A stretch of DNA of 64,000 nt from Dysgonomonas sp. ZJ279 (GTDB taxonomy: Bacteria; Bacteroidota; Bacteroidia; Bacteroidales; Dysgonomonadaceae): positions 1-64,000 of the forward strand of contig NZ_JAAKEL010000017.1 of NCBI RefSeq assembly GCF_011039205.1, written 5' to 3'. The notes below the pieces were generated by a model. The model was not told the DNA's origin and made no database searches. It saw only the letters and a list, made by a program, of their open reading frames with translations. Positions within the stretch are counted from its first letter, which is position 1; every line of letters begins with the position of its first letter. Shown piece by piece: positions 1-6,318 of this stretch. The position numbers and the translations under genes were made by a program.

Positions 1-45
1 GAGTTAAAGAAACTAAAAAAATGTTACAACCTGATGAAGAATAAA
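1..45 (+). CDS. C-terminal end of an ORF entering from the left
   Basis: An open frame runs in from outside the window and stops at TAA (43-45). The 14 visible residues are rich in Lys, Leu and Glu. It lies just before a pair of repeated sequences resembling an insertion-sequence terminus, so I infer it is the last gene of an insertion element, perhaps an IS21-type helper ATPase. Too little is visible to identify the family. Confidence 0.35.
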
Positions 46-70
46 TATCTTTAGCCAATCTCATCCGAGA

Positions 71-119
71 CACTTAGTGGTATACTTTTCAATTACTAAG
101 TGGACTACTTTTCAATTAT
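71..119. mobile_element. putative insertion-sequence terminus with two direct repeats
   Basis: Two near-identical 24-base units follow each other (71-94 and 95-118); each contains AGTGG, two or three bases, then TACTTTTCAATT. Repeated subterminal blocks of this sort are known from IS21-family ends, where they bind the transposase. The reading frame of the next phage gene is open straight back through this block with no plausible start of its own, which fits an element inserted inside that gene. The exact end and the target duplication cannot be fixed because the other end is outside the window. Confidence 0.4.
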
Positions 120-149
120 ATTATACAGGAATGCGACACTCAAGTAGAT

Positions 150-482
150 ATGTACCTATTTTATGAAACCTTTTCAGATACTTATTTAGAGAGTGCAAAC
201 CAAGACCAAGCACTTGTATACCTAGAAAGCTTAACGCGCTTACACGCCTTGTTTCATGGCAAAAAGGGCAATAATTACAGCGGTATGCGCCGTGTATATA
301 TGGCACGTGAGGAAAGTGGAGGGTCAGGCAATTTATACCGTATTTCATTTCAATGTATTGTCACTGATTATTCGGCTCAACATCTGTTTATTGAGAGTCA
401 AGACCCATACAGAGAATTAGAAATAGAAAAAGGCGAACGCCCCCCGATTGAGGAAACGCCGCCTATATTTGATGTGTTATAA
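150..482 (+). pseudogene. 3' part of a phage gene, probably cut by the insertion element
   Basis: The frame encodes 110 residues from the first ATG, but stays open upstream into the IS-like repeats, giving about ten plausible extra residues (IQECDTQVD) before that Met. The original start has therefore probably been lost. There is no signal peptide or membrane segment, and the acidic, proline-rich tail ends in PPIFDVL. It is the only gene of the prophage region, besides the repressor, on the plus strand, so it may be the end of the late (virion) operon converging on the early operon. I do not recognise the family; a small tail or head-completion protein is only a guess. Confidence 0.45.
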
Positions 483-920
483 TTATTTTGATTTGCTTAT
501 CTCATTTTCGATAGCTTTTTTTCGTGCTTTACGTTCTTTTATGCTCCAATAATAACTTGTAATTGTTCTATATTCAGTGAGTAATTGTTTATAATTGGGG
601 GCATCAGAACCAAGTCTGAAATCTATTAATTTCCACGAATCAGATATTTCTTTCATTATCTCGTCGTTGTATAGATCAATATTGTTAGATAAAAGATTAA
701 GATTTTGCTCTAAATTTGTGTAGGATGCAGTTAATTCATTTATCAATTGAATATTTTTCTTTTTATCCTTTGTGTATATTGTTGTCACCAGCTTATTTTT
801 CTGATTTTTATCTAACCTATATACATCTATGGTCTGATCACCAATTGTAACACTTCTTACTATTTGGGCGGCTGATATAATGGGAATCAGAAAAAATAAT
901 AATAACAGATAATTTCTCAT
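483..920 (-). CDS. small secreted protein of unknown function
   Basis: I place the start at the Met at 920, giving about 145 residues, because it opens directly with a clear signal peptide (MRNYLLLLFFLIPIISAAQ). A longer frame starting at 968 would add 16 residues before the signal and is less likely. The mature part is charged and largely helical, with heptad-like Leu/Ile/Asn patterns around residues 55-100. Its stop meets the stop of the plus-strand gene head to head at 482/483. It is separated from the early operon by the hairpin at 1001-1030, so it probably has its own promoter. Function unknown; a lysogenic-conversion or lysis-related role is possible but unsupported. Confidence 0.6.
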   Translation of the reverse strand: MRNYLLLLFFLIPIISAAQIVRSVTIGDQTIDVYRLDKNQKNKLVTTIYTKDKKKNIQLINELTASYTNLEQNLNLLSNNIDLYNDEIMKEISDSWKLIDFRLGSDAPNYKQLLTEYRTITSYYWSIKERKARKKAIENEISKSK

Positions 921-1000
921 ATTCTTTAACTTTTCATCAAAGAAACTAAAAGCCTTACGGAAATGCAAGGCTTTTGATTTAAATTCTGTTTAATAAACAA

Positions 1001-1030
1001 AAAAGGCGAACGTTTCCGCTCGCCTTTCTA
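1001..1030 (-). terminator. hairpin terminator at the end of the prophage early operon
   Basis: AAAGGCGA and TCGCCTTT form a stem around a 10-base loop, with A-runs on the left and T on the right, so it could stop transcription in either direction. It lies 8 bases beyond the stop of the 82-residue gene, the last gene of the leftward operon. Confidence 0.75.
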
Positions 1031-1037
1031 TCTTAGT

Positions 1038-1286
1038 TTAAAACGCTAGCATCATTTGGGCTTTTTGTGCCGCTTCTTTTGCTGCTTTGTTATTATCCAA
1101 CTTTTTGAGTTCCGCATGAGCCGGCATTTCTAAATAACGATAAAATGTTCTAATTGAAATGAAATACTCCGCTTCGATCTCATTGTAAAAAATCTGTTTT
1201 TGCGAATCTCCTCTTTTTTGTCCTTTGCGGACGATGTCTTGAATTTCAATTACTTTCAAATATAAGTTACGTTTGTTGTATGCCAT
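1038..1286 (-). CDS. 82-residue putative helix-turn-helix protein, last gene of the early operon
   Basis: A basic protein with a probable helix-turn-helix around residues 38-53 (EIEAEYFISIRTFYRYLE), preceded by a helical N-terminus and followed by a Lys/Ala-rich tail. It is the last gene before the terminator. In Mu-type phages the last early or middle gene is often the activator of late transcription (Mor or C); position and fold make such a role plausible here, but this is inference, as I see no direct sequence match to Mor. It could equally be a small terminase-like DNA-binding protein. Confidence 0.6.
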   Translation of the reverse strand: MAYNKRNLYLKVIEIQDIVRKGQKRGDSQKQIFYNEIEAEYFISIRTFYRYLEMPAHAELKKLDNNKAAKEAAQKAQMMLAF

Positions 1287-1436
1287 ATCCGGAAAAAGTT
1301 TTTATCTTTGTGATACCACCCACAAAGCCTTGGACGTTCTTCGGAATATTTGAGGCTTATTCTTTTCCCAACATTAATAGGATAAACTCCTTAATCTTTC
1401 TATTTGCCATTTCAATTTTCATTTTTATTATTTTTA

Positions 1437-1754
1437 TTAAGTGAAGTAAAAAGTCTTTCCACTTCCTGCGCCGAACTTTTGTTGTTTGATTGTGGTTTTA
1501 AATGGAAAATCAGTTTTTGGAATTTTATCTAAAGCCTCTTTAATCGGTGTAGCATTGGTGAAGAACTTACAATCTATTCCATTCTGTTTGATTTTTACCA
1601 CATACCGACCATCGCCGTGCCTTGTCTTTACTCCCGATTCATAGTCAATAACTTCTATTTCAAAATTTATTACATCTGTTATTGATATCGAAGGGACAGG
1701 GAATATGTTTTTATCATTAAGGGTATTAATCCCAAAGTCGGAGAAGTTCTTCAT
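1437..1754 (-). CDS. 105-residue DGR-linked protein of unknown function
   Basis: The start codon lies inside the end of the reverse transcriptase gene (29-base overlap), so the two genes are probably translationally coupled. The protein is predicted to be mostly beta-strand, with alternating hydrophobic and charged residues (YVVKIKQNG, FKTTIKQQKFG) and a Gly-rich end (GAGSGKTFYFT). That looks more like an OB-fold nucleic-acid-binding protein than the four-helix Avd accessory protein usual in DGRs. Its position makes it a candidate DGR accessory factor that might bind the template RNA or cDNA. The OB-fold idea rests on the pattern only. Confidence 0.6.
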   Translation of the reverse strand: MKNFSDFGINTLNDKNIFPVPSISITDVINFEIEVIDYESGVKTRHGDGRYVVKIKQNGIDCKFFTNATPIKEALDKIPKTDFPFKTTIKQQKFGAGSGKTFYFT

Positions 1755-2724
1755 TTTTAATTATGGTTTTAATAAGGTTTTTAGAATTGCAATGCTTTGC
1801 CCATCCTTTCCAAGAACATACTTGTTTCATGTATTCTTTTGCCTCTACATTCCTCTTATTTAGCTTTGCTACGCGTCTGCAAAAGTTTTTCTTAATCGTT
1901 TTTCTCAACAGAATATGAGAGTGGTAAAAGACATAACCAACAAAATCAATACCTCGTGTTTCAACAGGGAAAATCTGATAATTACTCTTAAGTTCGAGGT
2001 TTAACTTGCTTGTTAGATAATTTCTGATTTCAGATAATAGTTCGTGTAAATTCTCTTTACTATCATTTAGGATAACTATGTCGTCTGCATATCTGTAATA
2101 GTATTTTACGCGCTTTTCTTCTTTCATCCAATGATCAAAATATGAGAGGTATAGATTTGCAAGGAACTGAGAAAGATAATTACCAATAGGAACGCCGGGG
2201 GCTGAATCAATTATACCATCTAACAAGCTAAGAAGCTTTACATCCTTTATTTTCTTTCGGACAATGGCTTTCAATATCTCATGATCAATAGATGGGTAAA
2301 ACTTTCTGACATCCATTTTTAAGCAATACCGAGTAGCCTCCTTGTCTCTTAAATCACGCTTGAGGTCTTTTAAAGCCTTATGTATGCCTCTGCCTTTGAT
2401 GCAAGAGTATGTGTGTGATATTAGTGTCGATGTCCATATATACTCCAACACATTCATAATAGCATGATGTACTACTCTGTCACGAAAGGGCAAACGGTAA
2501 ATAATCCGTTCTTTTGGGTCGTAAATTGTAAATATTTCATATTCGGACGTTTTATAAGTTTCTTCGATTAATTCCTTTTGAATTTGCAGAATATTCTCAC
2601 TTAGATTCTTTTCAAAGTGCAATACACCATAAGAGTTGCGTTTTCCTTGTCTCGCTTTCCTATAAGCTAGGTAAAGATTGTCGAGATCAGATACTTTGTT
2701 GTATAAATTTCCTGTTCGTTTCAT
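1726..2724 (-). CDS. diversity-generating retroelement reverse transcriptase
   Basis: A 332-residue reverse transcriptase of usual DGR length. Motif 3 is at about 137-147 (MDVRKFYPSID). The motif at 177-191 reads PGVPIGNYLSQFLAN, with the IGxxxSQ form typical of DGR enzymes, where group II intron and retron enzymes have QG. The catalytic YADD is at 212-215. There are no maturase or endonuclease domains. DGR enzymes copy the TR RNA with frequent errors at adenines, and the cDNA replaces the VR. Here the TR lies about 100 bases ahead of the start codon, three VR genes lie upstream on the same strand, and a coupled 105-residue gene follows. All key residues are present, so the enzyme should be active. 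Confidence 0.95.
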   Translation of the reverse strand: MKRTGNLYNKVSDLDNLYLAYRKARQGKRNSYGVLHFEKNLSENILQIQKELIEETYKTSEYEIFTIYDPKERIIYRLPFRDRVVHHAIMNVLEYIWTSTLISHTYSCIKGRGIHKALKDLKRDLRDKEATRYCLKMDVRKFYPSIDHEILKAIVRKKIKDVKLLSLLDGIIDSAPGVPIGNYLSQFLANLYLSYFDHWMKEEKRVKYYYRYADDIVILNDSKENLHELLSEIRNYLTSKLNLELKSNYQIFPVETRGIDFVGYVFYHSHILLRKTIKKNFCRRVAKLNKRNVEAKEYMKQVCSWKGWAKHCNSKNLIKTIIKNEELLRLWD

Positions 2725-2931
2725 GCCTTTGCTTTCTTCTCAGCGTTTTCGGTTTCCCTACCAACACCTTCTAAATTGTTATTTTTCACCTAGGGGTGAG
2801 GTTTCTGCCTTTGTTATATTATAAGCATAGTCGAGAACTGGACGCTGCGTTCGCATTCGTATTATCGTAATTCGAATAGTTGAAGGTGAAAGCTGCAGCA
2901 GAGCAATCTCAAAGGCAAACAACCTATATTT
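2725..2931 (-). ncRNA. DGR template RNA region (TR plus spacer)
   Basis: This gap between the VR1 gene and the RT gene holds the TR (2828-2902) and, on the RT side, about 100 bases of spacer. In known DGRs the TR and its spacer form the structured RNA that primes cDNA synthesis. A short stem (CACC 2787-2790 with GGTG 2795-2798, around a CCTAGG palindrome) is visible in the spacer. No convincing gene lies here: the TR reading frame that matches the VRs hits a stop just after the repeat. Confidence 0.75.
2828..2902 (-). repeat. DGR template repeat (TR)
   Basis: This 75-base repeat, read on the minus strand, runs from TCTGCTGCAGC to TTCTCGACTA. Read in the VR frame it carries AAC and AAT codons (AAC, AAT, AAT, AAT, AAC), the typical TR design that lets adenine mutagenesis reach many amino acids. 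It has 20 adenines. Against it, VR1 differs at 14 positions and VR2 at 15, all on adenines; VR3 differs at 16, 15 on adenines. Non-adenine positions are otherwise identical. I compared the four repeats base by base. Confidence 0.95.
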
Positions 2932-3327
2932 TTATCCTATTTGAATCGCTTTCCAAATATCAGGGAACGTTTCGGCGATATAATCAGAGGACGCTTCCGA
3001 TAAAACTCGAAGGCGAGAACCGGACGCCGCGTGCGCAGACGTACGATCGCAATTCGAAGAGTAGAAGGCGAAAGCCGCAGCAGACATAAGAAACCAAGGA
3101 GTCCATTTTCGTTGGTTATAATCATCCCAATCAATCTCGCCAAGCCCATTTTCACGCTCTATCTTTCTAGCTGCTTCTACAATAACAATAGCATTGTATT
3201 CTGCCTCACGATTCTCTCTTAAATCTTCCGGGTAGACAGAGAAGTCTACTTTTGGGCGACTTGTTTCGCTAAATGCTGCCTCTAACGTTGGGATTCTTTC
3301 TTGTAATTGTTCTTTTAAATTTTTCAT
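2932..3327 (-). CDS. DGR target protein 1 (carries VR1)
   Basis: A 131-residue protein with no signal peptide or membrane segment. Residues 1-75 are helical and charged and include PEDLRENREAEYNAIVIVEA, which matches the second target protein (PEDLRPYFKEVYDNVIIVEA). Then comes WTPWF, then VR1 at 82-106 (SAAAFAFYSSNCDRTSAHAASGSRL), then a tail of about 25 residues. The sequence around SGSRL resembles the conserved GSRLCF region of small proteins common in Bacteroidetes phages, so the VR probably sits in an existing fold. It lies directly upstream of the TR and RT. What it binds is unknown. Confidence 0.85.
   Translation of the reverse strand: MKNLKEQLQERIPTLEAAFSETSRPKVDFSVYPEDLRENREAEYNAIVIVEAARKIERENGLGEIDWDDYNQRKWTPWFLMSAAAFAFYSSNCDRTSAHAASGSRLRVLSEASSDYIAETFPDIWKAIQIG
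3010..3084 (-). repeat. DGR variable repeat VR1
   Basis: A 75-base copy of the TR inside target gene 1. It has 14 differences, every one at a TR adenine. Amino-acid changes include TR Asn codons read as Tyr, Arg, Ser and His. Confidence 0.95.
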
Positions 3328-3346
3328 TGTTGTATTATTTAATAGT

Positions 3347-3838
3347 TTATAACTCTAACATTTTACGAACTTTATCCTTGAATTGCACACCATAGTGTTT
3401 TGCCAAGTCGCTATTTTTAAGCGAAAGGCGAGAACCGGACGCCGCGCTCGCAGCCGTAAAATCGTAAGCCGAATAGCGGAAGGCGAAAGCCGCAGCAGAG
3501 CCGTTGGTTATAAACCAAGGATAGTAGCGAGCTTTATCGCTATTGTAGATATCCATTTTCTCACCTTCATTAAGAGCCTCTACAATGATTACATTGTCGT
3601 ACACTTCTTTAAAATATGGTCTAAGGTCTTCCGGGACATCATTGAAAGCAGGGGTATGTGGACGACCTGTTTCCCTAAATACATCATCCATTGTATTCAC
3701 ACGATCGCAAACAGATTGAGAAAAGAAATCTTTTCCTAAAGTAGATTCCAAAATTGTTTGTATCTCTTTTGAACCTGTTTTATAAAGTTCCCTTGCTTCT
3801 TTTGTGGCTAATTGTAATGTTACTTTTTCTGTTTTCAT
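3347..3838 (-). CDS. DGR target protein 2 (carries VR2)
   Basis: A 163-residue soluble protein. Its N-terminal part is longer than in target 1, with an extra 30 or so residues. The shared segment is at about 65-110 (DVPEDLRPYFKEVYDNVIIVEALNEG), then YYPWFITNG, VR2 at 114-138 and a 25-residue tail (LAKHYGVQFKDKVRKMLEL) that also resembles target 3 (SGIQFLDLWREY). The start overlaps the stop of the HAD phosphatase gene (ATGA at 3835-3838), so it is in the early operon. Function unknown; a diversified binding protein acting inside the cell or packed in the virion is the reasonable inference. Confidence 0.85.
   Translation of the reverse strand: MKTEKVTLQLATKEARELYKTGSKEIQTILESTLGKDFFSQSVCDRVNTMDDVFRETGRPHTPAFNDVPEDLRPYFKEVYDNVIIVEALNEGEKMDIYNSDKARYYPWFITNGSAAAFAFRYSAYDFTAASAASGSRLSLKNSDLAKHYGVQFKDKVRKMLEL
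3425..3499 (-). repeat. DGR variable repeat VR2
   Basis: A 75-base copy of the TR inside target gene 2 with 15 differences, all at TR adenines. Three Asn codons have two of their bases changed (AAT to GCT twice, AAT to TTT). Confidence 0.95.
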
Positions 3839-4194
3839 TTTTGTAATTCTTTATTTTTGTTGCATACATAACTATAAATTTCCTCCCAAGTAGGCAACCC
3901 TCCCACCTGTCTATCGTCAACATATAAATGAGCATATACTTTACGCGAATTAGTGTTATATTTCGCAAGATTACCGGGCTCATGCTCATTTATACGATCG
4001 AAAGGAATACCACGCGATAAGAGCCAATTAATAGCCTCTGTTAGCTTATCACCGCATCGGCATGTCCATATTATTAAATAGTGACCATCATTACTTAGTT
4101 TCTGCATATAATCAATGGCATAAGGCGCTGGGCTTCCTATATTCGGAAACTCACCAGTGTGGAGAGTTCCGTCAAAATCTACTGCTATAATCAT
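3835..4194 (-). CDS. small HAD-family phosphatase
   Basis: A 119-residue member of the HAD superfamily, cap-less like the small BT0820-type proteins of Bacteroidetes and their phages. The catalytic motif I is at the N-terminus (IIAVDFDGTLH, nucleophile Asp6, acid Asp8). Motif II is near 43-45 (IIWTCR, Thr) and the metal-binding acidic motif near 92-94 (LYVDDR). It probably dephosphorylates a nucleotide or other small phosphate. It follows the XRE gene with a 4-base overlap and is followed, also with overlap, by DGR target 2, so all three are co-translated. Confidence 0.8.
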   Translation of the reverse strand: MIIAVDFDGTLHTGEFPNIGSPAPYAIDYMQKLSNDGHYLIIWTCRCGDKLTEAINWLLSRGIPFDRINEHEPGNLAKYNTNSRKVYAHLYVDDRQVGGLPTWEEIYSYVCNKNKELQK

Positions 4195-4469
4195 AATTCT
4201 CTTAAAATCAATTTTTTCATTTCTTCGGTAGGCTGAACATCTCCTTTTTCGTAACGATGCAAAGCTTGGCGAGTAACAATATTGTCCATTTTATTAGCTA
4301 GATCTTGCAGTGAAAAGCCTCTTATTTTTCTAAGGAATTTCATCTTAGATTTGAAGTCTAGTAATTTTTCTGCTTCAAAAATAACAGTGTCAACCTCTTC
4401 ATTTATTAGCTCTGTCATTTGGTTGACAGAAACCTCTCCCATAACGACCTTTCTTAATAACTCTCTCAT
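4191..4469 (-). CDS. XRE-type helix-turn-helix regulator of the early operon
   Basis: About 92 residues. I prefer the Met at 4469 over the one at 4493 because AAAGAGG lies 7 bases before it. The N-terminal 40 residues are helical. The XRE-type HTH domain fills the second half: KMKFLRKIRGFSLQDLANKM, the recognition region IVTRQALHRYEKGDVQP, then a last helix. The arrangement resembles prophage antitoxin-like or Cro-like regulators, but no toxin gene lies beside it. Its stop overlaps the HAD gene start. Confidence 0.75.
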   Translation of the reverse strand: MRELLRKVVMGEVSVNQMTELINEEVDTVIFEAEKLLDFKSKMKFLRKIRGFSLQDLANKMDNIVTRQALHRYEKGDVQPTEEMKKLILREL

Positions 4470-4504
4470 ATAAACCTCTTTTATTCGTCCCATATCATTT
4501 TTAA

Positions 4505-4951
4505 TTAATCTTTAATTTCATCTGGTGCATGATATGGAAAAACATCCATTATTGGTGTTTCTAATAAAGCGGTGATAGTATAATCAGCAAGTGTGCCGTC
4601 CATACCTTTTTCAACAACAGACAAAGCCTCTTTAATACCCGATGCTTGTGCTAACATTTGCACACCTGTTTTTTTCTCGGTACCACTTTTTTCATCAAGT
4701 GTGATGAAAGAAACTTTTGCTTTGAAAAAACGATCACCAGCATCATTAAAAAACAATTCGCTCAACTTCATTCGGCGAATAGAATCAATAGAAAACTCAC
4801 CTGTTATGTACGGTCTAAGTTCTCCTGTTGCTCTCGCTTCGGCTTCTGTATGAGATAGAGCATCTACTAAGTATGGCTCTGTTACTTTCTTTTGCATGCC
4901 ATTTTCAAGCATTTTATCATAACTAACTTTTACTTCAAACCAATTGTGCAT
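4505..4951 (-). CDS. DUF4494 family phage protein
   Basis: 148 residues, closely resembling DUF4494 proteins of Bacteroidetes phages and mobile elements: an opening MHNWFEVKVSYDKMLENG, a central VTEPYLVDALSHTEAEAR, and an ITLDEKSGTEKK segment before the end. The family has no known activity; its length is normal. It sits between the 50-residue gene and the XRE gene in the early operon. Confidence 0.85.
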   Translation of the reverse strand: MHNWFEVKVSYDKMLENGMQKKVTEPYLVDALSHTEAEARATGELRPYITGEFSIDSIRRMKLSELFFNDAGDRFFKAKVSFITLDEKSGTEKKTGVQMLAQASGIKEALSVVEKGMDGTLADYTITALLETPIMDVFPYHAPDEIKD

Positions 4952-4970
4952 AATTTTAAATTTTAGAATG

Positions 4971-5123
4971 TTATTTATTATTCGTTTCTAACTCTTTATT
5001 TAATTCGTCCGCCTTTTCCTGTGCCTCACTTCTTGTTCTGAATGATTCGACCTTTCGACCTTGAGAATTATAGACGGCATAACTATTCGACCGTCGTTCG
5101 ACTGTATAAACTACATCTGCCAT
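4971..5123 (-). CDS. 50-residue early-operon protein
   Basis: I choose the Met at 5123, one base from the stop of the Gam-like gene (5125), rather than the longer frame starting at 5273 inside that gene. The protein begins MADVVYTVERRSNSYAVYN and reads like a small three-strand, one-helix domain (SQGRKVESFRTRSEAQEKADEL), a pattern seen in small DUF2188-like phage proteins. No function can be assigned. Confidence 0.6.
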   Translation of the reverse strand: MADVVYTVERRSNSYAVYNSQGRKVESFRTRSEAQEKADELNKELETNNK

Positions 5124-5124
5124 A

Positions 5125-5643
5125 TTAAGCCGTCTCCTCAGTTTTTCGTTCAATGTAGAATGTTTCATCTTGCACAACCTCAATACCAACATCCGCCAAT
5201 TTTTCGGCAACTCCTTTTTTTTCACGATCGGCAAGAAGTTTGTCTTTTGCCGGTTCCACAACCTTACGCACATAAGACGGCATTAGCTTTTCCAATAGTT
5301 TGGTAACCGATGGCCAAGTAAAGCCCTTTAATGTTTTTAACTTCGGGGTTCCTGTGCGAAATCCATAAATGCCATGCACCGTTTCTATGCTCTTTTTCTT
5401 TGGAAATAAGGTATCTTTATTCTCGGTTGCATACACTTGTATTGTTTCAAATGCTTTGCTTTTGTCCGCTTCCAACTGAGTAAGATCATCCGCATACTTT
5501 TCGCGTATTTTGGTAAACTGTACGTCCATATCTGCATTTATTTTCACAATGCGAGCGTCGGATGTTGCAAAGTCTGCAAATGCTTGCTCTGCTTGTTCCG
5601 GTGTTACACCGGTGATAACTTGTTTTTTCTCTCTTTTTGCCAT
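5125..5643 (-). CDS. Mu Gam-like host-nuclease inhibitor
   Basis: 172 residues with the layout of Mu Gam family proteins: a long charged coiled-coil at about 10-75 (ARIVKINADMDVQFTKIREK, DLTQLEADKSKAFETIQVYA), then a compact C-terminal domain with the family's GIYGFRTGTPKLKTLKG segment near 90-107. Mu Gam is a Ku-like dimer that coats DNA ends and blocks host exonucleases during transposition. Its place between the 63-residue gene and small early genes fits the Mu early region. Identification rests on this pattern and on context. Confidence 0.85.
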   Translation of the reverse strand: MAKREKKQVITGVTPEQAEQAFADFATSDARIVKINADMDVQFTKIREKYADDLTQLEADKSKAFETIQVYATENKDTLFPKKKSIETVHGIYGFRTGTPKLKTLKGFTWPSVTKLLEKLMPSYVRKVVEPAKDKLLADREKKGVAEKLADVGIEVVQDETFYIERKTEETA

Positions 5644-5656
5644 AACTGATTGTTTA

Positions 5657-5848
5657 TTAAATTATATGATCTGTTTTGCCATGTGTCACAACCGGTCGTT
5701 CGCCGTTCATTTGTGCCAACTTTATTTTTAGTGCATTGTATCTGCCAACTACTACTTTCCAACTACTCATACCGAGGGAATCAGATAACATAAACTCATG
5801 CCATTCTATTTGCGCCTCTACTTCTGTTATTGTCAATTCCTTTTTCAT
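5657..5848 (-). CDS. 63-residue early-operon protein
   Basis: A small, soluble, probably helical protein (ITEVEAQIEWHEFMLSDS, YNALKIKLAQMNGERPVV). Its start overlaps the stop of the GemA-like gene by four bases (5845-5848) and it ends 13 bases before the Gam-like gene, so it is embedded in the operon. No family recognised. Confidence 0.65.
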   Translation of the reverse strand: MKKELTITEVEAQIEWHEFMLSDSLGMSSWKVVVGRYNALKIKLAQMNGERPVVTHGKTDHII

Positions 5849-6306
5849 ACTTCACCCTCTGCTACTTTTTTGAGTACCGACGATACCCACGCATCAGCCT
5901 CGTTATTTTCAAATGCTTTAATTACTGCTATTAGCTTATGTTCCGGGGCATTGTTCAACTGCTGAACGCCACATGCTCGGCACGCTATCTTTTTGGCTTG
6001 CTCCTTGTCGCACTTATACCCAGCATACTTGCAAAAATGATAAATGAGGGAGAACAACTTTTTGCGCTGGGCGTCGTTACGATCGACCGTTGTTTTGGCC
6101 TCTTTTTTCATTGCGTCTAGCATGGAGAAATAATCGGAGCGGCTCATATAGTACAACTCGTTTAGACTTTGCGTTTTTTCGTCTGAATATTTGCGCACCC
6201 ATGCCGCCTTTATGTTCTCCTTGTAAGCATCGTTATAATTGGCCGTCTTTTTCAGTCGACCCCAAAAGGTACCGTGAGAAACTTTATTTTGTGATTTTGT
6301 TGTCAT
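5845..6306 (-). CDS. GemA/gp16-like (DUF1018-type) early protein
   Basis: 153 residues. The region from about 18 to 110 resembles the Mu gp16/GemA family: an early segment of lysines and aromatics, then the DAQRKKLFSLIYHFCKYAGYK segment and a C-terminal helical region ending LIAVIKAFENNEADAW. In Mu, GemA changes host gene expression and DNA topology and is dispensable. Two Cys residues (CRACG) near 107-110 are notable. The gene lies 12 bases after the ATPase gene. Assignment is moderate. Confidence 0.65.
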   Translation of the reverse strand: MTTKSQNKVSHGTFWGRLKKTANYNDAYKENIKAAWVRKYSDEKTQSLNELYYMSRSDYFSMLDAMKKEAKTTVDRNDAQRKKLFSLIYHFCKYAGYKCDKEQAKKIACRACGVQQLNNAPEHKLIAVIKAFENNEADAWVSSVLKKVAEGEV

Positions 6307-6318
6307 ATCATCAATGTT

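Noticed and set aside
2880-3739. Plus-strand frames of 60-118 codons across the VR genes
   Set aside because: They mirror the three real minus-strand VR genes; the TR/VR comparison only makes sense on the minus strand.
4971-5273. A 100-residue protein from 5273 to 4971
   Set aside because: Its first 50 codons lie inside the Gam-like gene in another frame; the start at 5123 gives a normal 50-residue gene.
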